A model generated the notes under the pieces. The model searched no databases. It saw nothing but the letters and a program-made list of their open reading frames with translations, and was not told the DNA's origin. Source: Chara braunii (lineage: Eukaryota; Streptophyta; Charophyceae; Charales; Characeae). Taken from it: a DNA stretch of 24,611 nt. Below, in pieces: positions 16,691 through 24,611 of this stretch; positions within the stretch are counted from its first letter, which is position 1, and each line of letters begins with the position of its first letter. Where the stretch lies: assembly GCA_003427395.1 (NCBI GenBank), contig BFEA01000100.1:2594893-2619503 (forward strand), read 5' to 3'. A program made the translations under genes and the position numbers.

Positions 16691-18397
16691 TTAGAGGGGG
16701 GGGGGGGGAAGTTTGGGGAAGTCCTCAGAAGGCTTCAGAGGGATGGCAGCATCCATCCTAGTCCAGTCGTTAAATATAAGACAGTAATCTCTCACTATCT
16801 CACTTCTCCCTTGGTCTAACCCTGGTGCAGGGGGTTCCCCTTTCCATTCAACCTTCCCTATCCTCCCCCCATCAGGTCCCCCGAGCCAGCTTGTGCTGAA
16901 TTCCTGAATTTTAAGTAGAATGTCTTTTTTTCTGTCAAGGCATCTGATATGAGTTTTTACCTCCTCCCACACCGTGGTTATTTCGGTTTGAACCTGGTGC
17001 TGTATGCTTTCTGTGAACTCAGGCCCTTCCAATCTGGCACCTTCCATTTCGAAGGTGCAGCGCCGTCTCCAAAGCGCCCAGAGCACCGCCCTCCGACCCA
17101 TTTTGAACATGTTGACGGTGAAGTCGTCTAGCTGGTCCGTGTGGCCTTTGGGCCAACTTTCAAACAGGATTGCCTGCCAGTCCCAGGGCCACGGGGCTAA
17201 TGTTTCCAGCTGCCCCCAGACTCTGTCCCACCACCTCCACAGCCAGAGCGCCCCCGGGCATTGCAAGAAGATGTGTTCGATTGTCTCCGGGTGCTTTCTG
17301 GATGGGAACGAGTTGATGCATAGCTTGCACCATGGGAGGGCGCGGCCTCTCTGTTCCAGGGAGGTTTTGTCTATCAGCCAGTTGTTAGTGGGCAGACAGC
17401 GGTGTTCCAGCTGCCATTGAAGGGAAGCAATTTTAGCCGGTTTAACCACTTGATTGATCTTAGATCATCTTCACTGACATTCAAGTGGTTCCTCCAGCGT
17501 TCCGCTACCTGATGTCTAAGGTTTATCGTTGGTCTGAGCAGCCTATAGGTGGATTTGACCGTTAGACCATATATTGTCCGGGTGCTTCTCCTTCCCTTCC
17601 CCCAGCGGGTTGTCCATGTCCACTCTAACGGGTCCAAGGCCAGATGTTGGATTGGGGAGCCGGGAAGGAAAGCTATGCTTTGTTCGTTCTCCTCGAGGAC
17701 TCTAACTCTGAAAAGATCTTCTTTTGGACACTCAATGGTTTCTATCAGATCGCTCGTTAAAATTATGCTGTCCCGTCCCACTTGGAAGAGTTTTACGTCC
17801 ATGCTTCCTCCCGGGAGACAGCCGACCACCCTGCCCACTTCTCCTTGTCGACCTATCACTGCCATCCAGTCCTGCTTTTGTAGGGCAGGACCTTTGTGGA
17901 GGATCCTCCACCAGGCCAGGGGGATCTTTTCCACTATCGCCTCCAGGGCTTCTTGTGGCCGGTGACAATACCTCAATATTTGTCGTAGTTGGTCATGGCT
18001 TATCCAATCCTTCTTCTCCATGTCCCAGATGTCCTTTACTCTCATTACCCCTCGCTTAATCCATCCTTTCCAGGGGGAGTCCATGCAGTGGAGAGTTTGT
18101 CCTCGTGAGTCCACTATCCACCTGTTGCCAAAAAGGGGTTGCCTCGCCACTTCCTCCCATCTGTCCGGTGAGGGTTTGTCTGGTAGAGGGAGGCTCCTCC
18201 ATGTTTTGAGGAGAGTGTGTCAGAACGGGTCATTTCGCAGGTCATCCCTTCCGGCTCGTCTGGGGGAGGGAGGCTCGCAGTCATGCTGCACCGGCGTCGG
18301 CCTCGGGATGGACCAATCCCGATTTTCGAGCCACATCCGTGGGTCGCTTCCTGCTGTTGTATGGGGTGCCAATCTGGAGATCTGCTCTAGAGCCAAG
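16691..18397 (-). pseudogene. LINE-B ORF2 C-terminus: connector and zf-RVT domain
   Basis: Begins at the inversion junction with LEQISRLAPHTTAGSDPRMW, stays readable through WSIPRPTPVQHD, and has a TGA at 18220-18222 where the context suggests Trp. It then runs through RQPLFGNRWIVDSRGQ to about 17440. A frame change near 17430 joins it to the frame reading IASLQWQLEHRCLPTNNWLI. The zinc motif follows: CKLC, then HPETIEHIFLQCPGALWLW. It ends FPKLPPPPL. zf-RVT is a nucleic-acid-binding domain at the C-terminus of plant LINE ORF2 proteins. No RNase H domain was seen. Confidence 0.87.
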
Positions 18398-19085
18398 CGC
18401 TAGCCACCAACCTCAAAACCCATAAGGACATCAAGAGAATTCAAGTGTCCGCAATACCCAAGGAAGCAATCTCAGTCTGTTCATTTTTCGCGGATGACCT
18501 GACCCTGATGGTGGACGCCTCGTGGGAATCAATGGAAGAAATCCAACGTATGATGAACCGTTTCTGTCAACTCTCAGACATGTGCGTAAACTCGGGAAAT
18601 AAAACCCAAGGATGGTGGATCCACCACCATAGAGTGAGGCCGCCAGAGCAACCCAAGCTTAAATGGCTTCCAGAAGAAGCGCCCATCAGAGTGTTGGGTG
18701 TATCAATGACGGCGGGAGGAAGACCGTCTAGCAATAACGAATGGCTAATCGGGCCTCCCCTGGCAAAAATGACGCTCTGGAAGAACAAACACACTTCGCT
18801 GTTTTGACGTTCCCTGATTATCAACAACGTGGTGCTGGCCTCGCTATGGTATAAGTCTGCAATCTGGGCCCTGGACAAGAACGCCTTGTGCCCATTAAAG
18901 AGGCAGATAAAAGCCTTCCTATGGAGGAGTGACCACGAGAAAGTAAACGTGATCAACCGTGTGGCATGACACTCTATAATCCAGCCGAAACCAAAAGGGG
19001 GGCTTGGCCTTCTTGACCCGCAGATGCAGACTAAAGAGCTGGCGGTGCAATGGATTAAACGCCTGATTTTTTATCCAGACGTCCC
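18398..19085 (+). pseudogene. LINE-B RT segment (FADD and thumb), inverted in place
   Basis: This stretch codes on the plus strand while all LINE-B sequence around it codes on the minus strand. It reads ALATNLKTHKDIKRIQVSAI, then SVCSFFADDLTLMVD (RT active site), IRVLGVSMTAG, stop (18805-18807), RSLIINNVVLASLWYKSAIW, AFLWRSDHEKVNVINRVA, stop (18967-18969), KPKGGLGLLDPQMQTKELAV, FYPD. In the intact protein this part belongs between RQGDP (which ends near 19093 on the minus strand) and LEQISRL (which starts near 18395 on the minus strand), so only its orientation is wrong. Perhaps ten residues are missing at the RQGDP junction. Confidence 0.88.
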
Positions 19086-19579
19086 CTGCTATGGGGTCCC
19101 CTTGTCTGACTGATCTTTGCAGATTAATGAGAGGGGCCAGGTTGCGATTCACCATGACTCTAGTAGTTGCACTGGAATGGAGGATCCTGATCCATCTCCT
19201 AAAGTCAGACCCAAAATTGAGCTTTTGCAAACACCTGTCTAGGAAGACCTAGTCCACGTGATCATAAGCTTTTTCGAAGTCGATGAAAATGATGGCCGCA
19301 TTTTGTTTATATTGTCTGGCCAGTTTAATCCTCTCGTTAACCAAAAGAATGTTATCCTGAATATTCTTGCCTTAAATGAAGCCTGTTTGGTCTGGATGGA
19401 TGATGTCCGACATTATCGGTGTCATGCGATTGGCTAATGCTTTAACCATCATCTTGTAGACTACTGTGAGCAGGGTCATGGGTCTGTAGTTCCTTATATT
19501 AATCCTTTCCCCTTTCTTATAGAGGAGCGTCAACACCCCCTGCCCAACCATCTCCCCAGTCTGTCTCGTGGCCCAGACC
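19086..19579 (-). pseudogene. LINE-B RT palm fragment
   Basis: Read on the minus strand from the MULE-like insertion: VWATRQTGEMVGQGVLTLLY, KKGERINIRNYRPMTLLTVV, HPDQTGFI, stop TAA (19372-19374), then NAAIIFIDFEKAYDHVD (first catalytic Asp), stop TAG 19249-19251 (likely an old TGG), KLNFGSDFRRWIRILH, SVRQGDP. The frame is otherwise continuous. Coding similarity ends at RQGDP, where the inverted block starts. Confidence 0.88.
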
Positions 19580-19812
19580 TGTGAAACCGCGCGCTGATTG
19601 AGCGCGGGGGCTACGCTCGAGTTTTTTAGCGCCGCTCTGAACCGCGCTCGAGCGCGGCTTGAGCGCCTTGAGCGTTTTCGCGGAGAGGGGGTTTCACGGT
19701 GTGCTGAGTGGTTGGCGGGGTGTGTGGGATCCCAGGCGGCGGGGAGCAATGGGGGCAGGGTTCGGGGCCTTCTGGCCTGTTGCCAACGACGCAGGAAGCC
19801 GAGTTCAGAGTG

Positions 19813-19838
19813 AAAAAAAAAAAAAAAAAAAAAAAACA
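19813..19838. repeat. A-run in the MULE-like element
   Basis: About 24-26 consecutive A just ahead of the GA microsatellite. Confidence 0.85.
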
Positions 19839-19859
19839 AGAAGGCGACAACGAAAAAAC

Positions 19860-19870
<11 letters not shown>

Positions 19871-19942
<72 letters not shown>
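19871..19942. repeat. (GA)n microsatellite
   Basis: About 70 bp of GA dinucleotides inside the MULE-like element. Frames across it are artefacts of the repeat. Confidence 0.97.
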
Positions 19943-19944
<2 letters not shown>

Positions 19945-20085
19945 TCAAAAGGTTCCTTTTTGGTCAATTTGTGGGCCCTTGCAGGTAACTCAAATGACTC
20001 CAACAATGCACTTAGGACATTCTGGAGTCTTTGGGTACCGCTGCTTCAGCAAGCAGGGTGGCCGCGTCACAATGAGAGAGAGATG

Positions 20086-20614
20086 GGAGCAGACCACCAA
20101 TATATTATGTGGTGTCCAGTTCAGGTCTGTTGCTCGGGAGTTATGGGTCACCAATTCAGCTAGAGCTTATTCGTGTCTCCACGTGATTCTCGGGGCCTCC
20201 CTCCACCACTCACCAAATGTATATAATATTAGCAGAATGAATCTTCTGCTAAAACATGGAACCATGCACCTCCATGTGCTATGTCTTTTGTGTATGCCCT
20301 AAGTAGTGGAGCAGGCCCCACTGTAAGTACTTGTAAGAAAAAAACAAAAAAACGAGAGAGCTACGGGCATCTTCATCCTCCCTCCACCACTCACCAAATG
20401 TATAGAATATTAGTAGAATGAATCTTCTGCGAAAACATGGGACCATACACCGCCATATGCTATGTCTTTTGTGCAGTGGAGCAGGCTCCAGTGTACGTCT
20501 TTGTAAGAAAACAAAAACAAAAAAACAAGAGAGCTACGACATCTTCATGCTCACCTATAACTGCCGACATGCAAACCTGAACGCCAAATTGTGACGATAT
20601 ATTGGTGGTCGGCT
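20086..20614. repeat. Nested long-TIR element inside the MULE-like element
   Basis: The left arm (about 20086-20155: GACCACCAATATAT, CAGTTCAGGT, GGGAGTTATGGGT) is inverted at the right (about 20547-20614), giving imperfect arms of about 70 bp. Ends and target duplication could not be fixed. The interior is a tandem repeat. Confidence 0.65.
20196..20548. repeat. Two direct copies of a roughly 180-bp unit
   Basis: CCTCCCTCCACCACTCACCA starts both copies (about 20196 and 20378). Each runs through GAATGAATCTTCTGC, CTATGTCTTTTGTG and AGAGAGCTACG. Mismatches and small gaps separate them. A short third relative (GAATGAATCTTCCGCTAGAA) lies at about 24504-24540. Confidence 0.82.
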
Positions 20615-20876
20615 GCCCGTGGGAAGTGTAACTTATGCCTTCTGTAAAGCTTCGCGGGGAAGGTCGTTATTAGGCGACTACCCCTTCTTGCGAACTTATC
20701 CCACCACTGCGTGGGATTGGCAGAAGGGAGGGGGAAGGCCTGTTTCCATACCCCGCCGAAAAAAAAGTTGGAATGAGTCTTATTTTTATGTTTTGCCATT
20801 TTGAAACTTTTGGGGGTAGGGCCTGCGGAAATCGAAATTCGGCAGCCCTTGCACAGAAAAAATCACACCCCACGGT

Positions 20877-20925
20877 CCCCACCCCACCCCACCCCACCCC
20901 ACCCCAAACCCCACCTCACCTAAAA
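20877..20925. repeat. (CCCCA)n minisatellite
   Basis: At least six pentamer units followed by degenerate CCCA words. G-rich on the minus strand. Confidence 0.9.
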
Positions 20926-21176
20926 TCCCAATCAAACAACCCCCCGGGCCGCACCCCCCCCAAAAAAAATCACCCCAACCACCTTTTCTTTTTTATGTGC
21001 GCAAATGGCCCCACGCCGTTCCCTGCTCTTGCGCAACCCCATGGCGTGCGCGCGCTTTTTTTTTGACGAGCGTGCGCGCCCGAAATCGCTTTGAGCGTGT
21101 TTGAACGCGGCAGGGGGGTCTTTAAGCGCACGCGCTCGCGCTGATGCGCGCTCAAACGGTTTCATAGGCCCAGACC

Positions 21177-21695
21177 TCCTGGTAAAAATCCATGAGGTCT
21201 TGCGATATCTCTGGCCACATTGCCACCCAGAACTACTTGGGGAGCCCATCGATGCCGGGTTTTTTTTCGTCCTCCATTTGCGATAATGCCGTCCATATTT
21301 CTTCTTTCGTTAGGGGCTCGTCTAGATTATCTCTCTGCTGTTCTGTTAGAGTTCTAGTTAGCGGGCGCAGGAAGTCTTCGATTTCCAGTGTATGTCGATT
21401 CATGGGGAGCTTCCCGCACTCCGAGGTGAACAAGGTTTGGTAGAAGTCTCTTGCTATCTTTGTGCAAGCGGCTGTAGACGTGTGCAGGGGGCCTTGCTGA
21501 ACGTTGGGGTCCTCCAAGGCTTCGATTACTGTCCTCCCTGATTTAGCATTGGCCATGGCAAAGAACCTGGCGTCCATGGCCCCCTCCATGTTATGTTTGG
21601 AGAGTCTCCTTCGGATCCGCACGCCTTGCCAAGTGTACTCCATGCAATCAACCAGGCGAGCTTCTACGGTCTGGACGGTTCTGGCTAGCTCCACT
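21177..21695 (-). pseudogene. LINE-B RT N-terminal fragment
   Basis: Sequence linking the endonuclease to the RT: ELARTVQTVEARLVDCMEYT, VRIRRRLSKHN, ARDFYQTLFTSE, then RT motif KKPGIDGLPK, stop TAG (21233-21235, context suggests Glu), FWVAMWPEISQDLMDFYQEV. Truncation at 21695 removes the endonuclease. This is a usual outcome of incomplete target-primed reverse transcription, supported by the target duplication that begins at the next base. Confidence 0.88.
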
Positions 21696-21711
21696 TCATG
21701 TCTATCCGTCC
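21696..21711. repeat. LINE-B target-site duplication, 5' side
   Basis: TCATGTCTATCCGTCC, identical to 15915-15930. Confidence 0.95.
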
Positions 21712-21759
21712 TACTCTATTTTCATCTTTTTTTTTTTTTCTCTTTTTTTTTTTTTCACC

Positions 21760-21796
21760 TTATCCTGGCAGCTTCAGCCAGTTTTGCAAATATTCC

Positions 21797-21835
<39 letters not shown>

Positions 21836-21905
21836 TGGATAGGAACGAGACCGGGGACCTCACAATTCGACCCGGAGTTATCCTGGCAGCTTCAGTCAGT
21901 TTTGC
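21760..21905 (-). repeat. SINE-like copies around an A34 run
   Basis: A short copy (21760-21787, TATCCTGGCAGCTTCAGCCA and on) and a longer one (21847-21905, ACCGGGGACCTCACAATTCG and on) of the repeat also found at 13349 and 14230. They are separated by about 34 A (21800-21833). On the element's own strand (minus) the long copy ends TCCTATCCATC followed by the T-run. Confidence 0.6.
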
Positions 21906-22384
21906 TTAAGAGTGTGCCTCATCGTGCCGAATAAACAGTAGCTGAAAGGGAGAGTGTGCCTCATCGCGTCGAATAAACAGTAGCCCACCGTGCTGTAATG
22001 TGAAAAGCACCTCGAGGGGGGGAGTACCGAGATTACCGAGATGACTTGTGTTGAGTCTCTGCGTTAACGCAGGATTACCGCATCAGAGCGCTGTTAATTT
22101 TTTTTCCATCTTTCTTTTCTCTTTCTTCTCTGAGCAATCTTCCATATTCTAATCTTTTTTACCCAACTCTAACTAACCTATACAGCTTTCACAGGCCTAC
22201 ACGGCCTGACATCGGCCTCAGATGACCCGTGGGGACCACTGTTACGAGTCACATGGGCACTCTTCCACCCTCCTCCCTTTGATGATCTCCTGCGGTCTGA
22301 ACCTAGAACAAAGATACCCTGCAGATACCCTGGAGATACCTTGGTTCTATAACTACCCGTACCTACTCCTACAATACCGACCCC
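21906..22384. other. No gene; short tandem repeat and possible LINE-C tail part
   Basis: GAGTGTGCCTCATCG and GAATAAACAGTAGC each occur twice, about 42 bp apart (21910-21984). From 22384 leftward the minus strand reads a Gly/Val-rich frame (VGVGTGSYRTKVSPGYLQGI) that could continue LINE-C beyond the MITE. Nothing else was recognised. Confidence 0.4.
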
Positions 22385-22386
22385 TA

Positions 22387-22907
22387 CAACAGAAAAATTT
22401 CCCATAATTAAACAATCATTCTGTATTAAAATTACATTCTAAATTTGAAATTTTCATTCCATCTTAAAAATGTCATTCCAATTTTAAAATTTTCCTTCTT
22501 ACTTGAAAACTTTCCTTCCAAGAATGGGGTATCCCTTCTTATTTGAACTTCATGCTAGAGATGGAATGAAAGTCTGGACGAGTTCATGAAATATTTTAAT
22601 TTGATTGTCATTCTAAGTAAAAATTTTCAGTCATAAATAGGTTAATCCAATTTAAATTAGAAGATATTTGTTGTAGTAGAATGAAAGTTTAATTAAAACA
22701 TTTCATAAACTCGTCCACACTTTCATTCCATCTTGAACAAATAAATGTAGTTGGAAGGAAAAACTCATATTAAGACGGGAACTTATCAAAAAGGACAGAA
22801 AATTTTAGAATTGGACGAACATTGGAATGATAATTTCTAAATATGAAAGATTTTTTTTTTTTAGAATGTTTTTTCAACTTTCATTTCTCGTGGGAATTTT
22901 TTTGTTG
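22387..22907. mobile_element. AT-rich TA-type MITE, copy 2
   Basis: 521 bp. Ends CAACAGAAAAATTTCCC and (reverse complement) CAACAAAAAAATTCCC. TA lies on both sides (22385-22386, 22908-22909). A TA duplication with short TIRs and no coding sequence points to a Tc1/mariner-type (Stowaway-like) MITE. It is the better-preserved of the two copies. Confidence 0.85.
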
Positions 22908-22909
22908 TA

Positions 22910-23462
22910 CTCCTACACCTCCTTGCTACTGGGACCTCAACAACCAATTGGAAATTGGTCCTGTGCATCCCGGCCAGCTGGTTCCGCACAGTCCACGTCT
23001 TCAGAAACCACCTGAGCGGTGCTCGATTTGCATTCCTCTCCCTTTCCGTGCCTTCCTTCTCCAGTGCACTTCTATCGCCTGTCTCATGCCCCTGTTGATT
23101 AGTCATTTGATTTGGTTGTCGTAGAAGCGACGCCCTTCAAATCTTGAGGGGTTCCTGTCCGACCATTTGAAGGAGCAAATTTAATTTATTGCTCCGGCCA
23201 CCTGCGCCACATATGGCCAATCTCTCAGCCCTATAGAGTCCGTTGGTAGGAAGAAGCCCAGAAGTACGCACTTCTCAATGACATCCCATTCAACCCCTGT
23301 CCCCCCCATCAGGTGTCAGTGGGTGGGCCAACATTGCCAGACCCGCTTGGAGGCTGGGCATTCCCACCACAGATGGGGAGTAGACTCGAAAGACCATCTT
23401 CAGGGGGTGCAGCCCAGCCTTACCTCAAGGCCCCTGTCATTCTTCGCACCAACGTATCGTTC
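22910..23462 (-). pseudogene. LINE-C: decayed LINE ORF2 C-terminus (zf-RVT region)
   Basis: On the minus strand the frame reads TPHLWWECPASKRVWQCW, matching SHLWWEC in LINE-A and marking the zf-RVT domain. It then runs GVEWDVIEKCVLLGFFLPTD, LRDWPYVAQVAGAIN and KWSDRNPSRFEGRRFYDNQI to MRQAIEVHWRRKARKGRG. At least three stops (TGA after PTH, TAA after GAIN, TGA after NQIK) sit in otherwise sensible sequence. The upstream RT is missing. A T-run (23463-23487) borders it. Confidence 0.72.
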
Positions 23463-23487
23463 TTTTTTTTTTTTTTTTTTTTTTTTT
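23463..23487. repeat. T25 homopolymer
   Basis: About 25 T. On the minus strand it is an A-run at the 3' end of the sequence 23488 to about 23700 (ends CTACGATCAGCTTTC), so it may be the tail of a separate retroposed copy sitting upstream of LINE-C. Confidence 0.8.
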
Positions 23488-24380
23488 TGAAAGCTGATCG
23501 TAGACCGTGTGTGTACAGGATGCATTGATCACCGATGACACCAGGGGCTACCCCACTTGCAAAGAGGATTGGATTGAGCGCCTGAACCTGGGCACACATG
23601 TCGGAAAGGCGCCGAAAATAACTATTGATCTTCTTTTCTGCATGTCTGCACAAAGAACGTCCCCATTCAGGCCTACAATTCGATCCCCATGGCTAGGGGC
23701 GAACCTCGCCCTAGAGATGAGCAGGTTGTTACCTCAGAGACCAAGTCTGTGCCCTCATCATACGAAACTTTGCTGCCTTCTCCAACGCACTGCCGAGTCA
23801 TCAAGGTCAAAATTGCTCTCCTTTGTGATCCTCTATGGTGCATTTCGGATGCACGCACGCATGCACGTATCCATGCATGCATGCGTGCATGCATTCAGGC
23901 ATGGACGTCAGAGATCATCAGTCCATTGTCCGTGCCCTCCTCAGGCTAAACGATTTTTTTCAGAATTTTTTTTTGTTTCTTTTTCCTCGTCAAGCTCCAC
24001 CTTGCAGCCTTCTTTTCAGGAACATATCTTTTTATTTAATTTATGAGACAACTGCGCCTGTGACTGCTGCGTGGTTCAGAATTCGCAGAAATAACAGTCC
24101 ACTGCAAAATTGGGCCAAGACCAGACTGAGTTAGAAACTCCAAGAATAACAATAAACTCTTCGTTCTGACAGACTATGGGTTCAATAATTGGCAAAAACG
24201 GGAGGTCGCCTCTGCACTCTTTTTCCCATGGCCTGGCCTGGGAGCAGGTACCCATAGCAGGCCCTCCCGTTTTTGGCTTCTGGCGGGACTCTGTTCAGGC
24301 GGGTACCGTTTTCGAAATTGCGCGACACTAGTTGCTCTTTTAGGGGTGGTGCTCCCACCTTGCTATCTTTAGCAAACCCC

Positions 24381-24383
<3 letters not shown>
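23488..24383. other. No recognisable gene; includes (GCAT)n and a hairpin
   Basis: Open frames on both strands lack motifs. A GCAT/GCAC tetranucleotide tract lies at about 23850-23902. An inverted repeat with a perfect 13-bp core (CAAAAACGGGAGG at about 24193 and CCTCCCGTTTTTG at about 24268) encloses about 60 bp. Confidence 0.5.

Positions 24384-24440
<57 letters not shown>
24384..24440. repeat. (GA)n microsatellite
   Basis: About 57 bp of pure GA. Confidence 0.97.
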
Positions 24441-24444
<4 letters not shown>

Positions 24445-24542
24445 CCAGCCATGCACGCAGAGATATAGAGAGTGGCTATTTCCATCAATTGGATGAGCAA
24501 AATCGGAATGAATCTTCCGCTAGAACATGGAAATATACACTC

Positions 24543-24543
24543 T

Positions 24544-24611
<68 letters not shown>
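24543..24611. repeat. Compound (TG)n-(GA)n microsatellite at the window edge
   Basis: 13 TG units (24543-24568) run straight into GA units that continue to the last base. Confidence 0.97.

Larger units (their letters stand above)
19580..21166. mobile_element. MULE-like non-autonomous DNA transposon inserted in LINE-B
   Basis: A perfect 10-bp duplication GGCCCAGACC (19570-19579 and 21167-21176). Removing 1,587 bp plus one copy restores the LINE reading frame QEVWA-TRQTGEM. The ends TGTGAAACCG and (reverse complement) TATGAAACCG are short inverted repeats. Beyond them both ends are rich in TTGAGCGC/GCGCTCAA words rather than a continuous long TIR. A 9-11 bp duplication is typical of Mutator-like elements, hence the call. 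No transposase is encoded. The interior holds an A-run, (GA)n, a nested TIR element and (CCCCA)n. Confidence 0.83.
15931..21695 (-). mobile_element. LINE-B: 5'-truncated L1-like LINE, internally inverted and interrupted
   Basis: Bounded by perfect 16-bp duplications. The T30 at 15931-15960 is its poly(A) tail seen from the plus strand. It is truncated at 21695 between the endonuclease and RT domains. Read 5' to 3' on the minus strand it runs: RT N-terminus (21695-21177), MULE-like insertion (21166-19580), RT palm up to RQGDP (19579 to about 19093), a segment in the opposite orientation with FADD and thumb (about 18400-19085), the C-terminus with zf-RVT (to 16691), the 3' UTR and the tail. Stops occur in every coding part, so it is inactive. 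Confidence 0.93.

Noticed and set aside
19659-20163. Frames with poly-Lys and alternating Arg-Glu
   Set aside because: Translation of the A-run and (GA)n microsatellite.
18398-21695. Twin-priming inversion of LINE-B
   Set aside because: Sense-strand LINE sequence lies on both sides of the inverted block, which twin priming does not produce.
22358-22919. 10-bp duplication TACTCCTACA around MITE copy 2
   Set aside because: One copy is 17 bp away from the TIR and the area is rich in CTAC words; the TA duplication directly at the TIRs is simpler.
1-24611. CRISPR array, bacterial operon, riboswitch or tRNA gene
   Set aside because: No spaced direct repeats of array type, no prokaryotic gene organisation, and no tRNA cloverleaf with both A and B boxes was found on either strand by eye.

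Overview
This is a eukaryotic, almost certainly plant-lineage (streptophyte) nuclear window made of stacked transposable elements. I see no intact host protein gene. The evidence for the lineage is a plant-type U6 snRNA copy, L1-like LINEs whose ORF1 looks like the plant DUF4283 plus zinc-knuckle type, a PIF/Harbinger transposase, and Tourist-like MITEs with 3-bp TNA target duplications. A charophyte alga such as Chara is my guess at the source from the style of the repeats; that is inference only. The window opens and closes in (GA)n microsatellite.

Left part (1-4500). A minus-strand PIF/Harbinger DDE transposase pseudogene (1136-2422) keeps its catalytic residues but has two in-frame stops. 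After it come a GC-rich hairpin region and two MITEs lying head to tail (3124-3499 and 3503-3910). Each has its own terminal inverted repeats (TIRs), and they are separated by only a 3-bp target-like spacer.

Middle part (about 4500-13032). A long, degenerate plus-strand LINE (LINE-A) carries a pyrimidine-rich leader, ORF1 (DUF4283-like, zinc knuckle, then an unrecognised globular domain), ORF2 (AP endonuclease, reverse transcriptase, zf-RVT), a 3' hairpin and a 15-A tail. A 0.52-kb AT-rich MITE sits inside the zinc-knuckle codons of ORF1.

13033-15930 is a nest of small elements: a SINE-like repeat, a U6 snRNA pseudogene, three copies of a roughly 100-bp foldback element, two more MITEs of the GGGCCTCGCC family, and a third MITE nested inside one of them.

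15931-21695 is a second LINE (LINE-B) on the minus strand. It is 5'-truncated, has a 30-T complement of a poly(A) tail, and is bounded by a perfect 16-bp target-site duplication. It was later broken in two ways. A roughly 0.7-kb internal segment carrying the FADD active site is inverted in place, and a 1,587-bp MULE-like element (19580-21166, perfect 10-bp target duplication) is inserted in its RT domain. That insertion itself holds nested inverted and tandem repeats. LINE-A and LINE-B share a 3'-UTR block and a 3' hairpin whose 11-nt loop is identical although the stems differ.

Right part (21696-24611). SINE-like copies, a second copy of the AT-rich MITE (22387-22907, TA target duplication) inside a third, badly decayed minus-strand LINE (LINE-C), A/T homopolymer runs, and GCAT, TG and GA microsatellites.

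The insertion order can be partly read from the nesting: LINEs first, then MITEs and the MULE-like element. The genes do not form a working host pathway. The functional links are between autonomous machinery (LINE ORF2, Harbinger transposase) and the non-autonomous elements it may have mobilised.
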